NCBI RefSeq assembly: GCF_003254395.2
Contig: NC_037641.1
Coordinates: 3,815,001-3,879,000, forward strand
Length of the DNA stretch: 64,000 nucleotides
From: Apis mellifera
Lineage: Eukaryota > Arthropoda > Insecta > Hymenoptera > Apidae
Direction of reading: 5' to 3'
This document shows, in pieces, positions 1 through 10,700 of this stretch (position 1 is the first letter of the stretch; each line of letters begins with the position of its first letter). Under the pieces are notes generated by a model. That model was given only the letters and a program-made list of their open reading frames with translations. It had not been told where the DNA came from and did not search any database. The position numbers were made by a program, and so were the translations under genes.

Positions 1-2620
1 AATCAGCAACGAGCCCATTAGTTTTGACGCCTCCTCCTTCTTCCTCCTCCGTACCTATGCTCCTCTTTTCCACCCTCTGTCCGCCTCCCCCGGCGGACGG
101 GCCCGTGGGACTCATTGTCCAACCTAATAACCGCAACTTTTAATTGAATTTGCGACCGACACGAATCAACTTTCGCCTCGTTCAGCTTCGTACTGATTGG
201 CGGCCATCGATTACTCACCCGCGGGATCGAGCCACCCCTTCGTTTGTTTTTTTTCTCCTCTTCGCCGATATGTCCCTTTCCTCTTCCTCCGAATTAACGC
301 GATAATGTCGTTCTGAAAATAATAAACTGCCTTTCAGATAAAAATTCATCGAATACGATTCATAAATGTGTAGAATTATATTTAAAAGAACGCTCCTTTG
401 AAGTGTCAAAAGAAAAAAAAAAATTCGTCACAGATATTCGTATCTTATCAACGTGTATAAAAAGAAAAAAAAAGGATCAACTTGAAGAAAGACAAGGTAT
501 CCGGCAACAAAGAAGTACGAAGTGCAGAAGATGGGAGGCGATCAGGTGGCTCGGAAAACAAAAGATGTTCAGCATTCATGGGATGAGATAGAATTAATCG
601 TGGAATATATTATATATTGTTGCATAGCAGTGTACGAGACCGAACCGGGAATATAGAATTTAATATAAAAGTGTTTACAAGCGTCGGCGAGGGTGTTTAT
701 GTAATCGAGTGACTCAGACCTCGGCGGAAGTGCAGTAGACGTGAATAGAGTTTGTAATTGGGTTGATTTACGTTAATAATTAATTTGAGCCGCTGTATGT
801 AGATCCATCTCTCTTCGCATTTTTACAATAAACTCTCGATCGACCGGGCTCGATTTCTCGTGCTCGCCTGCTTAATTAACCGCAGACAGGAATAACAGGA
901 AGTTTTTTCTTTTTTTTTTTCTCCTCCTCGACGGATTCAATTTACAAGCGTTATACATTTTAAACCCATTGATCGATAGAATCAATTTTCCATGTTCAAC
1001 AACGATATTGATAAAAATTCTTGAATCTTTGGCCAGTAAAATTTCTGTTAAAGATCTTGTTATCTTATTATTACAAAATCGAAGACTTCTTCGTTTCTCT
1101 TTCGAGGGGATTTCGGGACGCATAGTCCCGTTCGATTTGTTAATTTGTTCGTCACGTTCGTGCGGTAGCCGCTAATTCGAGAGGCTAATCGAGTGGAAGG
1201 TGTACGACAAAAGGAGAGGAAGAGGGAGAATAATAATAAGAATGGGGCGATCGTGAATGTGAGAGGCGAAAGAAAGAGGAGGACGAGAGAAGAGGAGGAG
1301 GAGAAGGACGGATCGCGTCCACTCAGGTGAGCACGTTTGCACGCACCTGACGAGGAGGGAATCTGTCGGAAGAAGAGAATGGCCGTTAATTACAATACAC
1401 GATTCGCTTAATTGCATTCTTTATGCAGGCCGGGGCCGATTTCTTTTTCCACGTGTCTTGCGCGAAGAAGTTGCAAGGCCAGTGTCGTCGTACGATCGTG
1501 GGACTCGTGTTTCGAGATGATCCTTGAATGTTGCGGCGACAGGAGGAAGGAGGATTATTCTCGATAATTTTTGAGTTTGTCGAAAATCGGGTAAATTTCA
1601 AAACTCGTAAATTGATGCGTAATATGATCGAAGTGTTTCGTGAAAATAAATCTATCATTCGTTGAAATTATTTTAATTCAATCATCAAATTTGAAAAGAA
1701 ATATATCTTTTCTCGTCCTTCGATCAAGAGAAATATAAGGAAACTTTATATTGAAATCATCGAGATCGAGAATTAAATACAGACGTATTTTCTTTCTTTC
1801 ACGAAAAAAAAAAAAAAAAGGAACGATCTCGTTTACACAGACTACGCAGGTTATTATAAAAAGTTTGATTTTGCCCGTTGTTTATGAACAACGATTTCTT
1901 GAATAGTCATTACTTCACAGTGGCGGATACGATCGTAGATCGTACGATTCGCTCTTTCCATAAAGATCCTGTTCCTGATTTAATCGTATTCTCTGCATTT
2001 GCTCATAAAAGTGGAACCGTATAAATTTCCCAGCCCGCTACTTCGTCGGGCTCATTGATTTTCAACCGTCACGGAACTCGGCCGGTTACGAGTGTTTTCC
2101 AGAAGATGGCAGGAAAGGTGCTTCCTCTTCTTCCTCTTCTTGTTCGGTGCAACACGTGATACTCGTCCAATCCACCCTCGATTTTGCATCTCTCCACTTT
2201 CGAAAATTAATATCAATTGCGCAACAATCCTTCTCTTCATCTCTCTCCAAAAGAAATTCGACAATCACATGCTTCGATTTTCTTATAATTTATAATTATA
2301 ATTATTCGAGCCACGAGCGAATATCTTCTTTATTCCTCGATCGAAAGAATCCATCGATAATATCGGAGAATATTCGAATATACGTTCGCCTGTCTCGGCG
2401 GTCGCGTCGCAATTAACCCGCGAAATGTAAACATTTAAGCGTAAGCGTAACACGCCATCGTTCTATTTACAAAACGCTCGAGCCGTATCTCTCCGCGCAA
2501 TTTCTCTCTCCAATGTTTATATTATATTGGCGGATTAGAATCTGGCCGCGTTCGCGATCTTATCACGCGATTATTATCCGTAAGGTGGCTCGCGGTGGCA
2601 TCGTATCGCGACCGTGCATT
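1..2620. other. Non-coding stretch, no supported gene
   Basis: I see no gene here. Frames are under 91 codons and unrelated to any family I know. The stretch holds short A and T runs (near 413, 903 and 1804), a TCC-rich run at 31-52 and a purine-rich strand at about 1204-1311. Just after that run comes a good splice-donor-like word, CTCAG|GTGAGC, with GT at 1327. No open frame with a convincing start runs into it, so it is recorded only as a site. Confidence 0.6.
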
Positions 2621-2629
2621 CCATCGTGT

Positions 2630-2745
2630 TCCGTGACACGGTGACGTCACTTCCTGCGGGAAGCGTGACACGTGGTATCCAACCGACGTAGGTGGGCAGC
2701 ACCGTCAGAAGCACGGTCGACCCGCGTCACCTGGTTCACAGGTGC
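2630..2745. promoter_or_regulatory. CRE and E-box cluster, promoter- or enhancer-like
   Basis: Several palindromic factor sites lie within about 115 bases. A full CRE (TGACGTCA) is at 2642-2649. An inverted ETS-like pair (CTTCC tgcg GGAAG) follows directly. A CACGTG E-box is at 2669-2674. CACCTG (2728-2733) and CAGGTG (2739-2744) form an inverted E-box pair with a 5-base spacer, the core bound by Snail/Zeb and E-protein factors. A GGA run at 2758-2782 follows, then an ATG at 2784 opening a 65-codon frame of no recognisable family. The sites are seen directly; regulatory use is inference. Confidence 0.35.
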
Positions 2746-3020
2746 AACGGTGCCTGTGAGGAGGAGGAGAAGGAGGAGGAGGAATGCTAAGATCCAAGAT
2801 AAACCTCGCTTCTAATCGGACGTATTGCCTATTTGCACTCGGCTCGTGCCGCCGTTTACCTCCTTCTGAATCGGAAAGAGGGTGTGATCGATTCAGATAC
2901 AGCTACGCGAATATTGTGACGCCGAGAACGTTAGTTTTATCGTTTATGAGGAGGAGGAGGAGGAGGAAATTATTACGGTAAATTTAATCAGGTGAGGATA
3001 AATCAAAGTTACTTAAAAGT

Positions 3021-3200
3021 TGTTGTTATTATTATTATTATTATTAGGTTTCTTCGAGAGAATAGATCCAATTTCAAAGCGTTAAAAGCTTGGCTTTTAT
3101 AATTATGATAATCTAATCGATTGTTTAAAGATGTAATTCGTTGTTTAATTGCCGGGGGTATTATCGGCGGATAATTATTATTATTATTATTATTATTATA
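3021..3200. repeat. Two ATT trinucleotide runs
   Basis: Imperfect (TTG/TTA) repeats run at 3021-3046 and (TTA)n at 3173-3200. They are simple microsatellites. They produce the Asn-run frame on the minus strand, which is therefore not a gene. Confidence 0.9.
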
Positions 3201-3310
3201 AGTTAAGGTATTGAATGGAGGATCTTGAATGTACACTCTCAATTCTAAATATATATATTAATATAAAATCTAAAGAAAATTTCTATGGTTTTTTCATAGC
3301 AATAAAACTT

Positions 3311-3649
3311 GGTGTCAACGATCATTTCAATGTACAAATATTCGTGGAATATATATACAATTACAGTTATAATAATTATAATTACTCGTGTAACGTATAC
3401 TTTCTTTACAATCATATTAATGTGAAACTGAATTATTCAGTTATGAATTATTCAAAATTTAGTTCATTACTAAATTTAATTGCCAAGAGAATTATCGATA
3501 AATAATTATCTTTTTACAGTTAGGTTTCGTGTAAAGGACCGGGAGGATAATTCAAATATCGAGATGAAGTACCTTTTAAAAGAAAATTTCCATTTGTTCG
3601 TAATTATAAAATTATAAAATTCTCCGTTTGGTGTCAATGATCACTTCAA
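3311..3649 (+). repeat. Diverged direct repeat, about 319-base spacing
   Basis: The words at 3311-3330 and 3630-3649 are 20-mers that differ at two positions (GGTGTCAAcGATCAtTTCAA against the t/c variant). Each is preceded, with extra bases between, by an AAAGAAAATTTC word (near 3272 and 3578). This suggests an old local duplication now mostly eroded, or two copies of a short element. Confidence 0.5.
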
Positions 3650-4950
3650 AAGGATAAAGTTTCCAATAATCGAAACGGGGAACGAGTTGGCATAAGCATA
3701 AAACACTAAAGTTGTTGTGCGTATGCTTGGTAATTATTCATTACGTTTATGTACCATGTTATTCAATAAGCCAGACCCTGTAATTTACTTACGATTGAGC
3801 ATTTCACGCTTCGCAATGGCTTACTCAATTACTTGCCACGCGGATGCTCGAGCGCGTATGCCCGCCATTAACCGCGGAACGTGCTCTTGCATGCATACTA
3901 TGCCGTTTCGTTTGCTTGATGCCCGATCGTATCGTGAAACACGCACCGATCTTACCTCTCTCTGTAACAACGATTTCGTTTTTTCCATTTTCTCCTCTCC
4001 CTTTTCCCCTTTCCCGCGAAAAAATTCGGCCTCGATCGATACAACTCGGCTCATCGCTATTACAATATTTCTTTACACGATCTTCATTTTGCAATTGTAG
4101 AATAAAAAGATAAATATTCGAATTAACTCAAGTGAGAAAAAAGTATTGATTAGATTATCGGCCTATCGAAGGAGAATCCGATACTTTAGATCGGTAAGAA
4201 AAACTGGAGGAGAAAATGTTAATACCAGTTCTCGAAACTGTTTGGAAGAGAAGAGGGAGACTGTTGTTGAAACGTTACGTCATCGAAACAACAATCGGCC
4301 TATCTAATAAATTGACCGGTCGTTCCCTTTTTACCTGTTCGAGGAGAAGGGTACAATGGAAAAAGACGAAAAGCGAACTGGTTGAATTATTTTTTCGCTG
4401 GAATACGCCCTCGTTCCTTGCTTAAACGGGGAAAAAAGGGAGGAAAGATCGCGCAACGCCGGTTCGATTATTAGTCCCCAAGGCAAGTCCTCTGGCATTC
4501 CTGACAACACCACCTGCTTATGATCCGGATAGGCCGGATTGCACGGCTTTGACGGTCGGGATATCTGGCACAGCTCGCGGTTCTGGCATAGCTCTCCCAC
4601 ATTAGTGCCAACCAGTGCGCCACGATCGACTTTGCCTTTCGCAATTTTCCCTGTTGCAACGAATCGGTGACGATCGTTTGCATTTCGTTTACATATGGAT
4701 GGGCATCTGCATATTTGTGTTTCGACGCGGATAGAATTATTTCGGGGGGAGATCGTGGCGCAACGTGCTTGTATTGTATTCTTGAAGAATTAAAAGAAAA
4801 GTCGAATCTTGTTTGAAAGATACATTTGTCAAGTATCTTTGAATAAAATGACGGATCATCTGTTGCGGTCATCTTTGGAAATTGGAAGAATTTTTTTTCG
4901 ATCGATAAAGATTCCAAGTGTTATTTTTCGAATTGAACGAAGAGGATGAA

Positions 4951-5000
4951 GAGAGAGAGAGAGAGAGATGGAATAAATGATGCTGGTCATTAGGCCAGCA
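4951..5000. repeat. GA run with adjacent small hairpin
   Basis: A (GA)9 run spans 4951-4968. It is followed by a 6-base inverted repeat, TGCTGG at 4981-4986 and CCAGCA at 4995-5000, with an 8-base loop. It is too short for a microRNA precursor. It may be a small cruciform or chance. Confidence 0.6.
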
Positions 5001-5924
5001 GATTTCAGTTTCGATTTGTCTTGCCGTCTAACGAGGATGATTTAACGCTCGGCGTGAAGCGCGCGCGATTGTTCGAAGGCGTAACTTTCTCCCGTTTCGC
5101 AACACGATCGCCGTTTGCATTCCGTATGTACATTAAGAGAGCTTACGTTCGTTTGTCCTCCGCAATTGCCTGCGATGAGCAACTGGAATACGTAACGAGA
5201 AAATTGGAAAACATGTATAATTCAGGGGAACGATGTTTATTCATATTTTTCACGCATGAAATCTCCATAAAATTATAAGACGTTCGTAACCTATGTATAT
5301 TCTAACAGTTAGGCAATTTTCTGTACAATGCGTAATCCTTCCTTCGCGAAACAGAAGAAGAAGAAACAAGAAACGAAAAAAAAAAAAGTCACTTCGAGCC
5401 GAAATCAAGCCACGATGATACAACGGATAAAAGAATTAAGAGAAGAATTCGCATAATGATAAATTCGAGGACTTACTTACTCGTTACTTAAAATTGAAAT
5501 AAAGATCATTTCGTTTATCATATCAGAGGCTGATACGTATATAATTAATAAACCGTAAATACGATAAATACGATATCTTTTCGTTCACCACGTAACGCGT
5601 GGAGAAACGCGTAATGCATAAATTTCCAATTCGTTTAATTCGTATATTTCCAGATTCACCATGGTACGGCCGTAAAAATTGTAGAAAACGAGGCTCGTTA
5701 CGTATTAGCTGGTTGGGCAATTGGGAATCGTCTGTCAGTTACCCGCGCGCAATTCGCCAAATTCACCCTTTTGCAACGATCGGGGATCGACAGGAGATAA
5801 GTAGGAGAGCAAAAAGTATCGGCGGTCTAATCTGCCGCGGTTATTTCTGCAACACCCCGTGTACACACAGTGTCTCACGCACCGAGAGCGCGTGCTTACG
5901 CGGTATAATGCCTGGACGGGTGGC

Positions 5925-5990
5925 CGGCCGCGGCCATTTACGGCGATTTTAACCATTATATTACGATGCCGGTAGCATAATGAAGGTGAG
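5925..5990 (+). other. GC-rich palindrome then splice-donor-like site
   Basis: GGCCGGCCGCGGCC lies at 5922-5935, followed by a GCCAT core. About 50 bases later comes GCATAATGAAG|GTGAGT, with GT at 5986-5987, a perfect GTGAGT donor. The frame reading ATG AAG across the junction is open back only to a stop at 5950. If real, this would be the end of a mostly non-coding first exon. Nothing downstream confirms it. Confidence 0.2.
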
Positions 5991-6902
5991 TTTTTCTCGT
6001 CGCTAGCCTAGTCGAGAGAGCTCCTCACGGCCCCGTTGTCCCCGGTGGCGCATACGCAGTTCCAATTCTCACGGTGTCCCTTATGGAACTCGCTCACTCC
6101 CACCACCTCTCTCTCTCTCTCTCTTTTTCTTTCGCCTGGAGATCACGAAACGAAAAAAAGATAGGGTTAAATAATGATCCTCGTTCGAAGAAGCAAAGAG
6201 AAACAGACTTATCTTTCTTTTTTTTTTAAAATCGCGACAATCTCAGAGAGATATTAACTTGGCTAGCGAAAGGGTTTAATAGTAAAAGTGGAGGAGCTTC
6301 TATCAAGGATAGAGATTTCGTTCATTCGCGTAGTCGGTCATCCAGCTCTTTCCCCTTGGCATTCTTATCCTTATTATTCCACGGGACATCTCCTGCTGGT
6401 GAAATCCGATGGTGTATATATATATATATAGGTGAAAGGGGGGACATTACATTCTTTGTACTTAGTCGGCCACCCCCTCCTCCCTCGCGGTGCACGTCCA
6501 CCCCCTCCAGCTTTCCGGTAGCCCGCAGCCAGCCAACCCTATTCTCGCGTTGAGTGAAAAGTTTTACTCGGGATATTACGCCTCACCCTCCCTTTACCGT
6601 CCCGAGGATTCCTCTCTCTCCTCATCCTCCAACTACCCCGTCCACCGCCTCACTGTTTCTCGTTATACTCTCACTTCGTCTCGTTCCTTCCTTGCCTTCG
6701 TTCCTCTGGAGATATATATATATATATATGTGTGTGTATTCGTCTCACCTCCCCCTAACGCGTTTCTCGCCCCATTTTCAGGGGGAGGGAGGTGAACATA
6801 ATATCATTACTATTTCGAAGTCCCGTTTTCTTATGAGTTCGTGTACGGGGGACGTAATGCACCTACCAGTCCAGTTTGTTTGACGTTCTTCGTTTTCCTT
6901 TA

Positions 6903-6957
6903 AGGAGGAGGAGGAGGAGAAGGAGGAGGAGAGAGAAAGGAGGAGAAAGAGAGAGAG
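6903..6957 (+). repeat. GGA/GA polypurine tract
   Basis: This is 55 bases of nearly uninterrupted purine on the plus strand (GGA repeats then GA/AAG). A long pyrimidine (T-rich) tract at 6973-7019 follows on the same strand. The pair gives strong strand asymmetry and could adopt triplex-type structure. Confidence 0.9.
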
Positions 6958-7141
6958 TTCTCGTGGGCGAAGTTTTTTTCCCTTTTTTTCTTTCTTTCTT
7001 TTTTCTTTTTTCTTTTTTTGCGGTAGAGCGGTTTCACTCTCGTTGTCATTCTCACCAATATAGTAATAGTGAAATTGCGTGAGATTGGTTGATAATTCTA
7101 GCCGTGTATATGGTACATTAGCTGACGATCGGCTAGCACTC

Positions 7142-7287
7142 AAGGTTATTTGCAAACTATGCAAGTCGTGGTATTGGAGATTATTTCAAGGTTACTTAAA
7201 GGTCATAAAAGATGATTGAAAATTATATTTCATTGTTGTTTGAGATTATTTAAAGGTGACGGTAGTGTCATCGAGTTAATTGAAGGT
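7142..7287 (+). promoter_or_regulatory. Array of same-orientation AAGGT half-sites
   Basis: Five AAGGT words lie in one orientation at 7142, 7188, 7199, 7253 and 7283. Two read AAGGTCA, and the last is GAAGGTCAAGG. AAGGTCA is the half-site of monomer-binding nuclear receptors (FTZ-F1, ERR and HR3 types). Spacing is irregular (46, 11, 54, 30). Binding is inferred, not shown. Confidence 0.3.
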
Positions 7288-7772
7288 CAAGGGGAATATT
7301 ATCGAGGTTGTTTTATAATCATTAAAAATTAAGGAAAGGCCGATTATCGATGCATAATTTTATTCCGAGTATTAGAAGGGGAAAATATCCCCGATTCCGA
7401 TTTTTGATAGAAGGGATCTAACGTATAATAATCTTCCCTCTCCTCTCAATTTCCAAAAAATTAAAACTCAGATGATTTAATTTAATTTTATCAATTATCC
7501 CTCTCTTCTCTTCTTCTTCTTTTTTTCTTTCATTTCTTTCATTCGAATAGAAGAATAGAAGCTCGTGCATCGAGTATTATATTATATCGTACGTCCGCCA
7601 TTTCTCCCCCCCTCGTCTCGAGGAAGAATGTAAAAAGATCCACCCTTGAGGATCGGTTGGAAGAGGAGCGGATAGGCTGGCCGGAGGGTTGAAACGCGTG
7701 TGCTGTTGGTGGGGAGGCTTGTTCGAGGAGAGGAGAGGATCTGCATACGTGCGGCACGCGCGTGTAAATCAC

Positions 7773-7856
7773 GGGAAGGAGAGGAGAGAGAAAGAGAGAG
7801 AGAGAAAGAGAGAGAGCAAGGGAGGGCGGAAGGGAGAGAGAAGGTCGGAGAGAGAA
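7773..7856 (+). repeat. GA-rich polypurine tract
   Basis: This is 84 bases of GA/AAG/GGA sequence with few interruptions. On the minus strand it reads as Ser/Leu runs, which explains the 98- and 127-codon frames there. Confidence 0.9.
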
Positions 7857-8837
7857 TCGTCGCGTTACTATCGACCAATCGTTGGCAGACCTGCGTACAT
7901 CAGCGTGCCGCCTATAGGCCACCCCCTAACCTGCCAGCCACCCCCGGCCATATTGTAAAATATGGATCGCGGAGGTGTACAACTCCCCACCTAGCCGGTG
8001 GGACACCCCTTCCCTGCCACCACCCCGCGACGTCATTTTCCACGTTGCTTCGAATAAGAAGTACCGTTCCCTTTTCCTCTTACGTTCCATTATGAACGAT
8101 TTTTTTTTCCAGGAGGAAGAGGAGGAGGAGGAGAAGAAATTTTATTTGCTTAGGATAGGGCTTAGATAGAAGCGTTTTCTCTGAAATATCATCGAGGAAA
8201 AGTGTTAAAAATTTCGTATCAACGATTCGTCTCGAATTGTTCGAAGGGAGGATGGTTATGGAAAGGGGTATGCCCTTTTTTTCTTTTTTTCTCCTCTTCC
8301 TCTTCCTTCCTTTTCATCGAATGAAAATGGCGTATTAATCCTGGTTATTTAGATAATTGTACAGCAGGGAGGAATAATCTAATAATATATAAGAAGATAT
8401 AAGAGGAAAGGAATTTACATAACAAAATTGTTTAAAACTAATACACTAGAAATTTTATGTTGTGTATTCATATTTCATATTATAACACGGATATTATTTT
8501 TGTTTCGTTAAAACCTCCATATAAGTTTTATGAAGTCGTAAAATGTTTTGTGATTCTAGAAGAAAGGAAATACTTTATGGATTGTGAGTAATTATAGGTA
8601 TCATTTCTGAATTCTGTTAGGCCTGTGTATCTGATAGTGTTCTCTACTATTAATTCAAATTTCGCGATCATATCTTGTGCTTGTGCTTCGTTGTGCGGCA
8701 GCAGTTTTATTGGATATTCATTCTTTGCATTTCATTCTCGACACGAGTGAAACAGGATGTCTATAAATTTTTTGAAAGAGCAATGAATTAACGTCAAATT
8801 AAATCCAAATCTAATCGTGAAAATTGCGCTTCGTATT

Positions 8838-8859
8838 AAAAAAAAAAAAAAAAAAAAAA
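8838..8859 (+). repeat. Poly(A) run of 22
   Basis: An uninterrupted A run is followed by TATAGGAAG. I find no LINE or processed-gene sequence upstream that would make it a retroposon tail. Confidence 0.9.
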
Positions 8860-10439
8860 TATAGGAAGAAAAAAATAACGATAATTCCTTCTTTATGCAA
8901 ATTACTCTAGAAATATTTAAGAGAAAAAGAATCTTGGAATCATCCAAGACATATGAATATTCAACAAACGTTGAACAGAGCATTGCACATCCCTCGCCAT
9001 CAGATTTCTCCGTAAAAAAACGATCTAATCGTGTCGCTCTTTACGACACCCCCTGAGAGGAGAGAGGGGGGAGGCATCGTCGTCGCTAATAGCGGCGGAG
9101 GAATTCGAGGCCACTTCCGCGTTTCGTAGGATAAAGGAAAAGTTACTGAACCGTGCGCACGGAGGGCAACTCGACCATGCGAAGTTATGTTTCAGACGCG
9201 GCACCGTAAAACAGATATCGCGACATTAATGACTCGAGAAGTGGATTTTACCCATTTTTCATCGTCCTCGTTCCCGCGACTAGCCGTAATTTGTCCAAAA
9301 AGAAAATAGAAATCGTTCCCTCCTTTCCTTTTAGAATCCATCCTCTCTCTCTCGAAATTCGAGACATCTCCTTCGAAACACAATTTTACATCCTGGAAAG
9401 GAAAAACTCTTCCATTTGGAAAGACACGATCGATCAAAGAAAATCGTATTATTTACGAAGAGAAGAGACGATTAATTAAGTATTAAAAAATATCTATCTT
9501 ATTATTTTCATCGAGAACTTCCTTCTCGAAAACTTTCCCGGCAACGAGGGGGGAAATATTGTCAACGACTCGTTAAACGAAAGACGCGTTAAACGAGAGA
9601 GAGAGAAAAACAAAAACAAAAAAGAAAAACAAAGAGGAAGTATATATACGTGTGAGAGAGAAAGAGAAGGAAGGAATCGACGGTATTTTTCTCGCCTCGC
9701 AAAATTTACGACGGCTGGCGTCGCTCCAGACTCGTAATTCCGCCTTTGAAATAAACATCCGGATGAGATATCGCGATCTTATCGGATCGAAGAAGGTATC
9801 GGGGCTGACATCGCCTCCCCGTAACGTTATAAAGTTATCGCGGTTGGTTTTATGCATGGGAAACAAAGTTTTGCTCGCTCGTATAATTCCTACTACGACG
9901 ACACACAATGGGCGAATTACATCGTACCGTAATTCGTTGCATAATTCTCGGTTTAACGCTTTAGCAAATTCTCTCATCAATTAGTGGCGAATTTATAATG
10001 TACGCGCATTACACGCTTCCTTCCTCATCGCGACCCCCCTCCTCCTTCTGTCTGTGGATGAGCCTTCATAATTTCCCTCCTCCCCCCTTCTGATTTCGCG
10101 GTGCATCACCGAGCGAAACAAATCGTTGTAATTTCTTTTTTACATAATTATATATAGAATGCGAGGGAGAAAAGCAATAATTGCGATAAGCGTGAACCTT
10201 TCCTAGATGATTCGTATTTCAAACCTCGAATCTCTTCTTCAATAATAGAAAATTGAATATGAAATATCCGTAGTGATATTAAAACGAAACAATGTTTCAT
10301 TAAAAAATCCAAGATCGACACGAATTTTCTATACTATTTTTTATAATCTTATGATTCTTCGATCATGCAAAAATTCCAAATCACTTCGATCAAACACGAT
10401 GCAAAGAAGCGAGGAGGATTTGGAGGAGGGCGGGCGAGA

Positions 10440-10700
10440 GAGAAACGGGTCGGCCATTCGGACGTTTGATCGGCGACCACCGATTACCACCGCCCGCCAC
10501 CGTATAAAACGCGCGGGAGAGATGCACGTGCTGCGAATTACGCAGATGCGCCGGGCAGGTCACTCGGCCGGGGGGCCCCGGTGCATACGAGCGCCGATCA
10601 TCTTGCACGTAGGCTCACGCACGCCCGCGCTCCTTTCCGACCACGACAATTTTCACGTTTGCACGCGGCGCACGTGCGCATTTATTCCTCGGCCATTTAT
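10440..10700 (+). promoter_or_regulatory. CpG-rich TATA-type core promoter candidate
   Basis: A consensus TATA box (GTATAAAAC, TATAAAA at 10503-10509) sits in the most CpG-rich stretch of the first 15 kb. By position, initiation would fall near 10530-10540, inside a perfect inverted repeat, CTGCG AATTA CGCAG (10531-10545). A CACGTG E-box is at 10525-10530. A second lies inside the 12-base palindrome at 10668-10679. The ATG at 10522 lies too close to the TATA box to be the translation start of such a transcript. Downstream frames are short and unrecognised, so any product is unknown. The TATA and palindromes are seen; promoter function is inferred. Confidence 0.35.

Larger units (their letters stand above)
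2783..5930. other. Non-coding, AT-rich stretch
   Basis: No gene is supported. Between 3.0 and 3.7 kb the DNA is very AT-rich with ATT runs and a diverged direct repeat. From 3.7 to 5.3 kb composition is mixed and frames reach 148 codons (minus, 4471-4917), with overlapping frames on the other strand and no recognisable motif. A-rich runs occur near 5377. Confidence 0.6.
6000..10430. other. Non-coding stretch rich in polypurine tracts
   Basis: No gene is supported. CT runs (6108-6124), TA and TA/TG runs (6414-6430, 6711-6738) and GGA/GA tracts are frequent. The long minus-strand frames at 6.8-7.2 kb and 7.5-7.9 kb are Ser/Leu/Phe translations of those tracts. A mixed-composition segment at 9.65-9.98 kb has overlapping frames of 110 and 135 codons on opposite strands, neither recognisable. 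Confidence 0.6.
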
